The translations under genes and the position numbers were made by a program. Below are positions 50,376 through 59,593 of a DNA stretch of 64,000 bases, one piece after another. This DNA comes from Kosakonia pseudosacchari (GTDB lineage Bacteria; Pseudomonadota; Gammaproteobacteria; Enterobacterales; Enterobacteriaceae): contig NZ_FXWP01000014.1 of the NCBI RefSeq assembly GCF_900184035.1, positions 186,001 to 250,000 of the forward strand. The letters are read 5' to 3'. The notes beneath the pieces were generated by a model that worked only from the letters and a program-made list of their open reading frames with translations, made no database searches and was not told where the DNA came from. The number at the start of each line of letters is the position of its first letter. The stretch's first letter is position 1.

Positions 50376-50934
50376 GCTTTCCCCCGGGATGACAGAAACA
50401 GCCGGTAATATGGTCGTTGACCAGCCCGCACGCCTGCATAAATGAGTAGCAAATGGTGGTGCCGACAAATTTGAAGCCGCGTTTTTTCAGCGCTTTTGAT
50501 AACGCATCTGACGCCGGAGTGGAGGTGGGGATTTCCGCAAGCGTGGCGGCCTGTGTGAGTTGCGGGGTGTTATCAACAAAACCCCAGACAAATTCTGAAA
50601 ATGGCTCGCCATTTTGCGCCATCGCCAGGTAGGCGCGGGCGTTGCCGATGATGGCTTCAATCTTGCCGCGATGACGAATAATGCCGGCGTCCTGCAGCAA
50701 TATTTCTACCTCTTCGGCGGTCATTGCCGCGACGCGTTCAGGCTCAAATTGGTGGAACGCTTTGCGGTAGTTTTCCCTTTTTTTCAAAACGGTAATCCAC
50801 GATAACCCCGCTTGCTGCCCCTCAAGGCAGATCATCTCGAACAGCTTTTTCCCGTCCTTTTGCGCCACACCCCACTCGGTATCATGGTAAGCGAGATAAA
50901 GCGGATCCTGAGTAACCCAACCACAACGCTGCAT
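50356..50934 (-). CDS. tag: DNA-3-methyladenine glycosylase I
   Basis: This 192-aa base-excision enzyme removes 3-methyladenine from alkylated DNA. The structural zinc ligands Cys4 and His17 (QRCGWV, AYHDTEWG) are present, with the C-terminal His and Cys in VNDHITGCFCHPG. The helix-hairpin-helix and pocket residues (ICLEGQQAGLSWITVLKKRE) are as in E. coli Tag (187 aa). Divergent from yhjY. Confidence 0.97.
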   Translation of the reverse strand: MQRCGWVTQDPLYLAYHDTEWGVAQKDGKKLFEMICLEGQQAGLSWITVLKKRENYRKAFHQFEPERVAAMTAEEVEILLQDAGIIRHRGKIEAIIGNARAYLAMAQNGEPFSEFVWGFVDNTPQLTQAATLAEIPTSTPASDALSKALKKRGFKFVGTTICYSFMQACGLVNDHITGCFCHPGGKHDPRVA

Positions 50935-51082
50935 ATCCTTACTCCGTCTGTGATATGTAAAATAAACCCCTGCCTGTCTTGACGCGCACCCCGGAAAGAC
51001 AATATTTATTAAAGGGTCTTGACCCTAACAAACAACGATAACAATTACGCCGAATTCGGCTCTTCTCTGGAGTCGCAACTTG

Positions 51083-51772
51083 ATGAAAATAAACCGCAGT
51101 GGCCTTTCGCTGGTGCTGCTGCCTGCTTGTCTGCTTTTTTGCCAGACGGCAGCGGCCTGGCAGCAAGAATACAGTGGCAGCGACAATATGAATGTGACCG
51201 CCGAACGCTACACCTGGGATAGCGATCGGCAGCCGCGCTATAACGACATTCTCGAAGAGCGCATCCGTTCGACGCAAAATTTGCCCGGCGTGGCGTTTAA
51301 TCTGCCCGATGAAACCCCGCTGGATTCCATCAGCACCATGAGCATTGGCCTGAATATTCCGCTGGCGAGCAGCGTGACCACCGGCCCGGTTGCGGTGTGG
51401 CATTACGATGGCTCAATGACCTCAATGTATAACGAATTTGGCGACAGTGCGACCACCATGCAGTACAGCGATCCGCTGTGGCACGCCAGCGTGAGCTCAC
51501 TTGGCTGGCGCGTGGATAGCCGCATTGGCGATCTTCGCCCGTGGGCGCAAATCAGTTTCAACCAGCAATTTGGCGAGAATGTCTGGAAGAGCCAGTCCGG
51601 GCTTTACCGCTTAACCGCCGCTAACCAATACGGTAACTGGATGGATGTGACGCTTGGCGCGGACATGCTGCTGAATCCACATCTGGCGGCTTACGCGGCA
51701 ATGTCGCAGTCGGAAAATGCCACCTTTGGGCAAAATTACCTTTATAGCATGGGCGTAAGCGCGCGGTTCTGA
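51083..51772 (+). CDS. yhjY: Outer-membrane autotransporter-barrel-like protein YhjY
   Basis: This 229-aa exported protein has a signal peptide ending near TAAAW and a C-terminus of alternating beta strands closing with SMGVSARF, a terminal Phe typical of outer-membrane barrels. It resembles E. coli YhjY, described as an autotransporter beta-domain protein and of unknown function. The ATG at 51083 follows TCTGGAG. It sits between tag and yhjX as in E. coli. Confidence 0.88.
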   Translation: MKINRSGLSLVLLPACLLFCQTAAAWQQEYSGSDNMNVTAERYTWDSDRQPRYNDILEERIRSTQNLPGVAFNLPDETPLDSISTMSIGLNIPLASSVTTGPVAVWHYDGSMTSMYNEFGDSATTMQYSDPLWHASVSSLGWRVDSRIGDLRPWAQISFNQQFGENVWKSQSGLYRLTAANQYGNWMDVTLGADMLLNPHLAAYAAMSQSENATFGQNYLYSMGVSARF

Positions 51773-51880
51773 TCGCTATTTAAAACAAAGTTTTTACACT
51801 TGAGAAACAATCACCGTGCGATTTATCGCGATAGTATGTACTAACTCACATTTAAGATTCGGCGCATGAAGTGATGCCGG

Positions 51881-51932
51881 TGCCATTCATTCCCACTTAG
51901 GTGCATTTCATTCCTTCTGACGCGCATTTCAT
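51881..51932 (+). promoter_or_regulatory. YpdB-type direct repeats upstream of yhjX
   Basis: TGCATTTCAT (51902-51911) and CGCATTTCAT (51923-51932) are direct repeats 21 bp apart with an 11-nt spacer. This matches the GGCATTTCAT-N11-GGCATTTCAT site of the YpdA/YpdB two-component system, which activates yhjX in response to pyruvate. A weaker copy (TGCCATTCAT, 51881-51890) keeps the same 21-bp phase. Confidence 0.78.
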
Positions 51933-52015
51933 GCCTTTTTTCGCCAGGCGTGAAATGCGCTTCGTTATTGTTGTCGGCAGTGAACTCCTTCTCTTTTCTT
52001 TGCAGGACGACTGCC

Positions 52016-53218
52016 ATGAATACACCATCTGCTAATCGCACTCGCTGGCTGACACTGTTCGGCACCATTGTTACGCAGTTTGCTTTAGGTTCTGTTTATA
52101 CCTGGAGCCTGTTTAATAGCTCGCTTTCGGAAAAACTGAACGAACCAGTAAGCCAGGTGGCGTTCTCGTTTGGTCTGCTGAGCCTCGGTCTGGCGTTGGC
52201 CTCTTCTGTCGCCGGGAAATTACAGGAACGTTTTGGCGTAAAACGCGTCACTATCGCTTCCGGCGTGCTGCTGGGGCTGGGTTTCTTCCTTACTGCGCAC
52301 TCCAGCAACCTGCTGATGCTGTGGCTGAGCGCGGGTGTGTTGGTTGGTCTGGCTGACGGCGCAGGTTACTTACTGACGCTTTCCAACTGCGTGAAGTGGT
52401 TCCCGGAGCGCAAAGGGCTGATCTCCGCCTTCTCCATCGGTTCTTACGGCCTTGGCAGCCTGGGTTTTAAATTTATCGACAGCCATCTGTTAGCCACCGT
52501 CGGCCTGGAAAGTACCTTTATGATCTGGGGCGCGATTGTGCTGGTGATGATTGTTTTTGGCGCGATGCTGATGACCGATGCGCCGCTGCAAAAAGTGACC
52601 ACTGCAAACGGCGTAGTAGAAAATGACTTCACGCTGGCGCAGTCAATGCGTAAACCGCAGTACTGGATGCTCGCTGTAATGTTCCTGACCTCCTGCATGA
52701 GTGGCCTGTATGTGATTGGCGTGGCGAAAGATATCGCGCAGGGCATGGTGCATTTGGACGCGGTGACGGCGGCAAGTGCAGTGACCGTGATTGCGATTGC
52801 TAACCTGAGCGGTCGCCTGGTGCTGGGTGTGCTGTCTGACAAAATTTCCCGTATCCGTGTGATTACGCTGGGGCAGATTATTTCGCTGGTTGGCATGGCC
52901 GCACTGCTGTTCGCGCCGCTGAATGCTATGACATTCTTTGCCGCTATCGCCTGCGTGGCCTTTAACTTTGGCGGTAATCTCACTGTGTTCCCGTCGCTGG
53001 TGAGCGAGTTCTTCGGCCTGAACAACCTGGCGAAAAACTACGGTGTGATTTATCTGGGCTTCGGTATTGGCAGTATCTGTGGGTCGATTATTGCTTCGCT
53101 GTTTGGCGGCTTCTATGTCACCTTCTGCGTTATCTTCGCCCTGCTGATCCTCTCTCTGGCGCTCTCCACGACCATTCGCCAGCCACAACGTCGCGTTTAC
53201 AAAGAAGCGCACGCCTGA
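52016..53218 (+). CDS. yhjX: Pyruvate-responsive MFS transporter YhjX
   Basis: This 400-aa protein with twelve membrane segments belongs to the oxalate:formate antiporter family of the major facilitator superfamily. Conserved stretches include TQFALGSVYTWSLFN, GLADGAGYLLTLSNCVKWFPERKGLI and YGVIYLGFGIGS. E. coli YhjX is strongly induced by pyruvate through YpdAB; transport of pyruvate is proposed. The ATG at 52016 matches the E. coli start. Confidence 0.93.
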   Translation: MNTPSANRTRWLTLFGTIVTQFALGSVYTWSLFNSSLSEKLNEPVSQVAFSFGLLSLGLALASSVAGKLQERFGVKRVTIASGVLLGLGFFLTAHSSNLLMLWLSAGVLVGLADGAGYLLTLSNCVKWFPERKGLISAFSIGSYGLGSLGFKFIDSHLLATVGLESTFMIWGAIVLVMIVFGAMLMTDAPLQKVTTANGVVENDFTLAQSMRKPQYWMLAVMFLTSCMSGLYVIGVAKDIAQGMVHLDAVTAASAVTVIAIANLSGRLVLGVLSDKISRIRVITLGQIISLVGMAALLFAPLNAMTFFAAIACVAFNFGGNLTVFPSLVSEFFGLNNLAKNYGVIYLGFGIGSICGSIIASLFGGFYVTFCVIFALLILSLALSTTIRQPQRRVYKEAHA

Positions 53219-53232
53219 CGATAAAATTGTGT

Positions 53233-53260
53233 AAAAACCGCCGCAATGTCGGCGGTTTTT
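53233..53260 (+). terminator. Rho-independent terminator of yhjX
   Basis: AAAAACCGCCG and CGGCGGTTTTT pair perfectly around CAATGT, 14 nt after the yhjX stop. Confidence 0.92.
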
Positions 53261-53333
53261 CTGTATCTGCCGCACACTCCCGCCAGAGCGACTATCCTTA
53301 TTGGTCAGGTTCTACCTACTAAAGGAGTCTCAA

Positions 53334-53765
53334 ATGTCTTTAGAAAAAGTGGTTTATCGTGCGAAAGCGAAAGCAACCGGGGGCCGTGATGGCCGTGCAA
53401 CCTCTTCTGATGGCGTGCTGGATGTCAAACTGGGCGTGCCAAAAGAGATGGGCGGCGCTGGCGGTGAAGTGACCAACCCGGAGCAGCTTTTTGCCGCAGG
53501 TTACTCCGCCTGTTTTCTCGGGGCGCTGAAACATGTTGCGTCGGTAGAGAAAAAGAAAGTGCCGCAAGAGGCCTATATTGAAGGGCAGGTAGGCATTGGC
53601 CCGTTGCCGACCGGTTTTGGTATTGAAGCGCAGCTGGATATTCACCTGCCGGGCATGGATCACCAGGAAGCGGAAGCGCTGGTACAGAAAGCACACATTG
53701 TTTGCCCGTACTCGAATGCGACCCGCGGCAATATTGACGTAAAACTTAATGTGATCACGTCCTGA
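53334..53765 (+). CDS. ohr: Organic hydroperoxide resistance protein (Ohr/OsmC family)
   Basis: This 143-aa homodimeric peroxidase reduces organic hydroperoxides using lipoyl-protein-dependent thiols. The catalytic Cys60 ([10 protein letters not shown]) and resolving Cys124 ([13 protein letters not shown]) are present, with the conserved Arg18 near the N-terminus (GGRDG). Length and motifs fit Ohr rather than OsmC. No OhrR (MarR) gene is adjacent. The ATG at 53334 follows AAAGGAG. Absent from E. coli K-12 at this place. Confidence 0.9.
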   Translation: MSLEKVVYRAKAKATGGRDGRATSSDGVLDVKLGVPKEMGGAGGEVTNPEQLFAAGYSACFLGALKHVASVEKKKVPQEAYIEGQVGIGPLPTGFGIEAQLDIHLPGMDHQEAEALVQKAHIVCPYSNATRGNIDVKLNVITS

Positions 53766-53794
53766 TACTCCCTTTTTTTGCGGTTTTCTGACCC

Positions 53795-53826
53795 CGGCCA
53801 TATTTTTTTGTAAATATATGGCCGGT
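53795..53826. repeat. Palindrome between ohr and eptB
   Basis: CCGGCCATAT (53795-53804) and ATATGGCCGG (53817-53826) are perfect 10-bp inverted repeats with an AT-rich 12-nt loop containing T7. Without a trailing T-tract its terminator role is uncertain. Confidence 0.5.
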
Positions 53827-53978
53827 TAGCACTTCCGAATGACACTTTTCCCCGCCGCTATGGTCTACTTACCGCGCTTTAGAAGTTTCCCGGTCAAACT
53901 TCCTTCGCGACTTACCACCCTGCGGACGTTATCGAATAACGTTCGCCAGGTGATTTTTATTCCTTCAGAGTTGCTTGC

Positions 53979-55661
53979 ATGACTTATATCAAAGCGATGA
54001 CGCAGCAGAAGCTCAGCTTCCTGCTGGCGATATATATCGGTCTGTTTATGAATAGCGCTGTGTTCTACCGTCGATTCGACGGTTATGCGCAAGCGTTCAC
54101 CGTTTTGAAAGGACTCTCTGCGGTTGTTGAACTCATTGGTACGGTGCTGGTCACCTTCTTTTTGTTACGTCTTTTGTCCCTGCTGGGCCGCCGGGTTTGG
54201 CGTGTGCTGGCGTCGCTGGTTGTTATTTTCTCCGCTGCGGCCAGCTATTACATGACGTTTCTTAACGTGGTGATTGGCTACGGCATTATTGCCTCGGTGA
54301 TGACCACGGATATCGATCTCTCCAAAGAGGTGGTGGGCTGGCAGCTTATCGCGTGGGTGGTGCTGGTAAGCGCACTGCCGTTGCTTTCCATCTGGAGTAA
54401 CCGCTGTCGCGACACGTTGCTGCGCCAGTTGAGCACCCCGGGCGCGCGCATTCGCAGCGTGAGCATTGTGCTGCTGGCGGGTTTAATGGTCTGGGGGCCG
54501 ATTCGCCTGCTCGATTTACAGCAAAAACACTCGGAGCGGACATCCGGTGTCGATATGCCAAGCTATGGCGGCGTAGTGGCAAACTCTTATCTGCCGTCGA
54601 ACTGGCTTTCAGCGCTGGGCCTGTATGCCTGGGCGCAGGTAGATGAATCTTCCGACTATAAATCGCTGATTAACCCGGCGAAAAAATTTACCTATGTCGC
54701 GCCGAAAGACATCGATGACACCATGGTGGTGTTTATCATCGGCGAGACCACGCGCTGGGATCATATGGGAATGCTGGGCTATTCCCGCGATACCACGCCG
54801 AAACTGGCGCAGGAGAAAAACCTGGTGGCGTTCCGCGGTTATTCCTGTGATACCGCGACCAAACTCTCCTTGCGTTGTATGTTTGTGCGTGAGGGCGGGG
54901 CGGATGATAACCCGCAGCGCACGCTGAAAGAGCAAAACGTCTTTGCGGTACTGAAACAGCTCGGTTTTTCCAGCGATTTATACGCGATGCAGAGCGAGAT
55001 GTGGTTCTACAGCAACACCATGGCCGACAACATCGCGTACCGCGAGCAGATTGGTGCCGAGCCGCGCAACCGTAGCAAAAACGTCGATGACATGCTGCTT
55101 ATCGATGAGATGCAGCGCTCGCTGGATAACAGTTCCGGCGGTAAGCACATGATTATTCTGCATACCAAAGGCTCGCACTTTAACTACACGCAGCGCTACC
55201 CACGCAGCTTTGCGAAGTGGCAGCCGGAGTGTGTTGGCGTGGATGACAAGTGCACTAAGGAAGAGCTGATTAACTCCTTTGATAACTCGGTGACGTACGT
55301 TGATCACTTTATCGATACGGTGATTGATAAGGTGCGCGATCGCAAAGCGATTGTGTTCTATGCCGCCGACCATGGTGAGTCGATCAATGAGAAAGAGCAT
55401 CTGCACGGTACACCGCGCAAAATGGCACCGCCGGAGCAGTTCCGCGTGCCGATGATGGTCTGGATGTCGGACAAATATTTGCAGGACCCGCAGAAAGCGC
55501 AAATGTTCGCGCAGCTCAAGCAGCAGGCGGCATTTAAAACGCCGCGCCGCCACGTTGAGCTGTATGACACCATCATGGGATGCCTGGGTTATACCTCGCC
55601 GAACGGCGGGATCAATGAGAACAACAACTGGTGCCATTTGCCGTCGCAGACGGCGAAATAA
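53979..55661 (+). CDS. eptB: Lipid A/Kdo phosphoethanolamine transferase EptB
   Basis: This 560-aa inner-membrane protein has five N-terminal membrane segments (about 10-180) and a periplasmic sulfatase-like domain. It adds phosphoethanolamine to the outer Kdo of lipopolysaccharide. The nucleophile Thr is in SCDTATKLSLRC, and metal ligands lie in FIIGETTRWDHMG and YAADHGES. Sequence and length follow E. coli EptB (563 aa). It precedes proK, as in E. coli. Confidence 0.95.
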   Translation: MTYIKAMTQQKLSFLLAIYIGLFMNSAVFYRRFDGYAQAFTVLKGLSAVVELIGTVLVTFFLLRLLSLLGRRVWRVLASLVVIFSAAASYYMTFLNVVIGYGIIASVMTTDIDLSKEVVGWQLIAWVVLVSALPLLSIWSNRCRDTLLRQLSTPGARIRSVSIVLLAGLMVWGPIRLLDLQQKHSERTSGVDMPSYGGVVANSYLPSNWLSALGLYAWAQVDESSDYKSLINPAKKFTYVAPKDIDDTMVVFIIGETTRWDHMGMLGYSRDTTPKLAQEKNLVAFRGYSCDTATKLSLRCMFVREGGADDNPQRTLKEQNVFAVLKQLGFSSDLYAMQSEMWFYSNTMADNIAYREQIGAEPRNRSKNVDDMLLIDEMQRSLDNSSGGKHMIILHTKGSHFNYTQRYPRSFAKWQPECVGVDDKCTKEELINSFDNSVTYVDHFIDTVIDKVRDRKAIVFYAADHGESINEKEHLHGTPRKMAPPEQFRVPMMVWMSDKYLQDPQKAQMFAQLKQQAAFKTPRRHVELYDTIMGCLGYTSPNGGINENNNWCHLPSQTAK

Positions 55662-55711
55662 GCCGCTTGCTGGCTTTATCACCAGTCAGTTAGCTTTTTT
55701 ACACGAAGGGA

Positions 55712-55740
55712 TTGACGGGGCATGTCGGCGGCAGTAAGAT
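55712..55740 (+). promoter_or_regulatory. proK promoter
   Basis: TTGACG (55712-55717), a 17-nt spacer and TAAGAT (55735-55740) form a near-consensus sigma-70 promoter. The GC-rich discriminator GCGCCCC right after it is typical of stringently controlled tRNA promoters. Confidence 0.85.
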
Positions 55741-55752
55741 GCGCCCCGCATT

Positions 55753-55980
<228 letters not shown>

Positions 55981-56149
55981 ATCCTCTATCACCGACCAAA
56001 TTCAAAAAAGCCCAACCGCAAGGTTGGGTTTTTTGCTTTTTGCATCCGAAAGAGGATGAGAACCTCCGGGGGCAGAGGTTCGACCCGAGCGAAGCGAGAG
56101 AACGTTGCGCCAGCAACGGCCCGCAGGGCGAGCCACGCAGTGGCGAGTT
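55981..56149 (+). repeat. tRNA-tail tandem repeat, copy 2 (169 bp)
   Basis: This copy starts with the same 18-nt tRNA-Pro 3' end and repeats the terminator (about 56004-56034) and the hairpin-rich tail. After it the sequence starts a third unit only as ATC and then diverges. The layout resembles the rtT repeats behind E. coli tyrT, which also carry the tRNA 3' end. Confidence 0.93.
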
Positions 56150-56848
56150 ATCAGAGATGATGTGTCTGCATAACGCCTGATGAACGAAACTTCTCCTCCT
56201 GTGCCGACGTGGCGCTTTCGCCAGGGCGATGTATACGCCAGGGAAACACAGTGTTTCCCTACAGAATGCCAGGCGGCAAATTGGCCGAAATCTCCCTTAT
56301 CCCCATTTCCCGCTGCCAGTTCACTGTTTTGTGCGATATTCCATTGTATTTTTTTATATATGTTTGAATCTTTTTTCGCGTTGCTTATGGATAGAGGCAG
56401 CATTTTCACCTGTGCGTTTTAACGTTCGCGGCATTAATCGCTCAGATATTCAGCATTTCGCAAGAATTTTTTCATTATCTGCATGAATGTTAATCACTGA
56501 TTACGGCGAGTTAATAAGCGCATTATTCTGGCATCTTGCCGCTAGCACAAATTTCCCTGCTGAAAACAGGTGCCTGAAGTTTTTTTTAACTTTGTTTACC
56601 GATTCTCACCGTCGTTGTAAATCACGGTTACCTGTATTGACGTTTTGACATTCTGTTGACAGATTGTAGGGCGTGAGGGGCATTTCAAGGAGAATCTGCA
56701 CTGCAACTCAGTCAACCTTGTGAAAGGAATCCCCATCTCTCATAACGCCTTCGGGCACAACCGACCAGACCGGGTAAAAATCTAATAAAGGGCTGTCGGA
56801 TATACCCACTGCATGGGTAACAACACATATCACATTGGAGCAGAATCA
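56150..56848 (+). promoter_or_regulatory. dppA upstream region with 21-bp palindrome and GcvB-like site
   Basis: This gene-free stretch of about 700 nt holds the dppA promoter and long leader. AGGGAAACAC (56240-56249), a central A and GTGTTTCCCT (56251-56260) form a perfect palindrome. AACAACACAT at 56819-56828, about 20 nt before the dppA start, resembles the C/A-rich dppA segment paired by the GU-rich R1 region of the small RNA GcvB in E. coli and Salmonella. Short open frames here are not supported as genes. Confidence 0.6.
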
Positions 56849-58456
56849 ATGAGTATTTCCTTGAAGAAGTCAGGGATGCTGAAGCTCGGTCTTAGCCTGG
56901 TGGCCATGACCGTCGCGGCAAGCGTGCAGGCTAAAACCCTGGTTTATTGTTCTGAAGGCTCGCCTGAAGGCTTTAACCCACAGCTTTTCACCTCTGGTAC
57001 CACTTACGATGCCAGCTCCGTGCCAATCTATAACCGCCTGGTAGAATTCAAAACCGGCACCACGGAAGTGATTCCGGGTCTGGCTGAGAAGTGGGATATC
57101 AGCGCCGATGGCAAAACCTACACTTTCCACCTGCGTAAAGGCGTGAAGTGGCAGGACAACAAAGATTTCAAACCGTCGCGTGAATTCAACGCTGATGACG
57201 TTGTGTTCTCCTTCGATCGTCAGAAAAACGACCAGAACCCGTACCATAAAGTTTCTGGCGGCAGCTACGAATACTTCGAAGGCATGGGTCTGCCGGACCT
57301 GATTAGCGAAGTGAAGAAAGTCGACGACTACACCGTTCAGTTCGTGCTGACGCGTCCGGAATCACCGTTCCTGGCTGACCTGGCGATGGACTTCGCGTCC
57401 ATTCTGTCCAAAGAGTACGCAGACAACATGCTGAAAGCGGGCACCCCGGAGAAAGTTGACCTGGATCCGATCGGTACTGGTCCGTTCCAGCTGCTGCAAT
57501 ACCAAAAAGACTCCCGCATTCTGTACAAAGCGTTTGAAGGTTTCTGGGGCACCAAGCCGAAAATCGATCGTCTGGTCTTCTCCATCACGCCTGACGCGTC
57601 CGTACGTTATGCCAAACTGCAGAAAAACGAGTGCCAGGTTATGCCGTACCCGAACCCGGCTGACATCGCGCGTATGAAGCAGGACAAAAACATTACTCTG
57701 ATGGAACAGGCTGGCCTGAACGTCGGTTACATGTCCTTCAACACCGAGAAGAAACCGTTTGATGACGTGAAAGTGCGTCAGGCGCTGACTTACGCGGTGA
57801 ACAAAGAAGCGATCATTAAAGCGGTTTACCAGGGCGCAGGCGTTGCGGCGAAAAACCTGATCCCGCCGACCATGTGGGGCTATAACGACGACGTTAAAGA
57901 CTACACCTACGATCCTGAGAAGGCGAAACAGCTGCTGAAAGAAGCCGGCCAGGATAAAGGCTTTACCGTTGAGCTGTGGGCAATGCCGGTACAGCGTCCG
58001 TACAACCCGAACGCTCGCCGTATGGCTGAGATGATTCAGGCTGACTGGGCGAAAGTGGGCGTACAAGCCAAAATCGTTACCTATGAGTGGGGTGAATACC
58101 TGAAGCGCGCGAAAGCGGGCGAACACCAGGCGGTAATGATGGGCTGGACCGGCGACAACGGGGATCCGGATAACTTCTTCGCCACCCTGTTCAGCTGCGC
58201 AGCGGCTAAAGACGGTTCCAACTACTCTCGCTGGTGCTACAAGCCGTTTGAAGATCTGATTCAACCGGCGCGCGCCACCGACGACCACAACAAGCGTGTT
58301 GAACTCTACAAACAGGCTCAGGTTGTGATGCATGACCAGGCTCCGGCGCTGATCGTCGCTCACTCCACCGTTTACGAGCCAGTGCGTAAAGAAGTCAAAG
58401 GCTATGTGGTTGATCCATTAGGCAAACACCACTTCGAAAACGTGTCTGTTGAATAA
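56849..58456 (+). CDS. dppA: Dipeptide-binding periplasmic protein DppA
   Basis: This 535-aa protein has a signal peptide (KKSGMLKLGLSLVAMTVAASVQA, mature start KTLVYCSEGSPEGFNP) and an SBP_bac_5 fold. It binds dipeptides in the periplasm for import, and in E. coli also delivers heme and serves dipeptide chemotaxis. Length equals E. coli. The ATG at 56849 follows TTGGAG; a 12-codon extension is rejected. First and probably most expressed gene of dppABCDF. Confidence 0.97.
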   Translation: MSISLKKSGMLKLGLSLVAMTVAASVQAKTLVYCSEGSPEGFNPQLFTSGTTYDASSVPIYNRLVEFKTGTTEVIPGLAEKWDISADGKTYTFHLRKGVKWQDNKDFKPSREFNADDVVFSFDRQKNDQNPYHKVSGGSYEYFEGMGLPDLISEVKKVDDYTVQFVLTRPESPFLADLAMDFASILSKEYADNMLKAGTPEKVDLDPIGTGPFQLLQYQKDSRILYKAFEGFWGTKPKIDRLVFSITPDASVRYAKLQKNECQVMPYPNPADIARMKQDKNITLMEQAGLNVGYMSFNTEKKPFDDVKVRQALTYAVNKEAIIKAVYQGAGVAAKNLIPPTMWGYNDDVKDYTYDPEKAKQLLKEAGQDKGFTVELWAMPVQRPYNPNARRMAEMIQADWAKVGVQAKIVTYEWGEYLKRAKAGEHQAVMMGWTGDNGDPDNFFATLFSCAAAKDGSNYSRWCYKPFEDLIQPARATDDHNKRVELYKQAQVVMHDQAPALIVAHSTVYEPVRKEVKGYVVDPLGKHHFENVSVE

Positions 58457-58473
58457 TAAGCACGGTGCCTTTT

Positions 58474-58496
58474 CCCTCTCCCCTTTGGGGAGGGGG
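58474..58496. repeat. dppA-dppB intercistronic palindrome
   Basis: CCCTCTCCCC (58474-58483) and GGGGAGGGGG (58487-58496) form a stem with one G-T pair and a TTT loop, 17 nt after the dppA stop. It is the same CCCTCTCCCC element seen between mtlA and mtlD. Confidence 0.8.
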
Positions 58497-58564
58497 AATT
58501 TACATTTGTGAGCAATACAGACGCGCCGTCGCCAGGCGTAGCGTCACTACTGAGAATCCGGGTT

Positions 58565-59584
58565 ATGTTGCAGTTCATCCTCCGACGTTTGGGGCTGGTT
58601 ATCCCAACGTTTATCGGTATCACCCTTCTCACCTTTGCCTTTGTCCATATGATCCCCGGCGACCCGGTAATGATCATGGCGGGTGAGCGTGGTATCTCTC
58701 CTGAGCGTCACGCCCAGTTGCTGGCCGAGCTTGGTCTCGATAAGCCGCTGTGGGAGCAATACGTCAACTATGTGTGGGGCGTGCTGCATGGTGACTTAGG
58801 CATGTCGCTGAAAAGCCGTCTTCCGGTGTGGGACGAGTTCGTACCGCGTTTTAAAGCGACGCTGGAACTCGGCATCTGCGCCATGATTTTTGCGGTGGCC
58901 GTAGGCATTCCGGTGGGCGTAATGGCCGCTGTGAAGCGCGGTTCCATCTTCGATCACACCGCCGTGAGCCTCGCGCTGACCGGTTACTCCATGCCTATCT
59001 TCTGGTGGGGCATGATGCTGATTATGCTGGTCTCGGTACAACTGAACCTGACCCCGGTTTCCGGGCGCGTCAGCGATATGGTGTTCCTCGACGACAGCAA
59101 CCCATTGACCGGCTTTATGCTGATCGATACCGCCATCTGGGGCGAGGACGGGAACTTTATCGATGCCGTTGCGCACATGATCCTGCCCGCCATAGTGCTC
59201 GGTACTATTCCGCTGGCGGTGATTGTGCGTATGACGCGCTCGTCAATGCTGGAAGTGTTGGGCGAAGACTATATCCGCACTGCGCGCGCGAAGGGGCTGA
59301 CCCGTATGCGCGTCATCATCGTTCACGCGCTGCGCAATGCGATGCTGCCGGTGGTAACGGTGATCGGCTTACAGGTCGGCACACTACTGGCGGGCGCCAT
59401 CCTGACAGAAACCATCTTCTCCTGGCCTGGTCTGGGACGCTGGTTGATTGATGCACTGCAACGCCGTGACTATCCAGTCGTGCAGGGCGGGGTATTGCTG
59501 GTCGCGACGATGATTATCCTCGTCAACCTGCTGGTCGACCTGCTTTACGGCGTGGTGAACCCGCGTATTCGGCATAAGAAGTAA
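58565..59584 (+). CDS. dppB: Dipeptide ABC transporter permease DppB
   Basis: This 339-aa inner-membrane permease of the BPD_transp_1 family has six membrane segments and the EAA loop EDYIRTARAKGLTRMRVI that docks with the ATPases. It pairs with DppC. The ATG at 58565 gives the E. coli length and start MLQFILRRLGLVIPT; the upstream extension crosses the palindrome region and is rejected. Confidence 0.97.
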   Translation: MLQFILRRLGLVIPTFIGITLLTFAFVHMIPGDPVMIMAGERGISPERHAQLLAELGLDKPLWEQYVNYVWGVLHGDLGMSLKSRLPVWDEFVPRFKATLELGICAMIFAVAVGIPVGVMAAVKRGSIFDHTAVSLALTGYSMPIFWWGMMLIMLVSVQLNLTPVSGRVSDMVFLDDSNPLTGFMLIDTAIWGEDGNFIDAVAHMILPAIVLGTIPLAVIVRMTRSSMLEVLGEDYIRTARAKGLTRMRVIIVHALRNAMLPVVTVIGLQVGTLLAGAILTETIFSWPGLGRWLIDALQRRDYPVVQGGVLLVATMIILVNLLVDLLYGVVNPRIRHKK

Positions 59585-59593
59585 GGGGCCATC

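Noticed and set aside
56180-56422. An 80-codon frame between the tRNA repeats and dppA.
   Set aside because: No ribosome site, no recognisable domain, and it crosses the perfect palindrome and AT-rich leader.
57362-58363. A 333-codon open frame opposite dppA.
   Set aside because: Shadow of dppA with mirror codon bias; no independent support.
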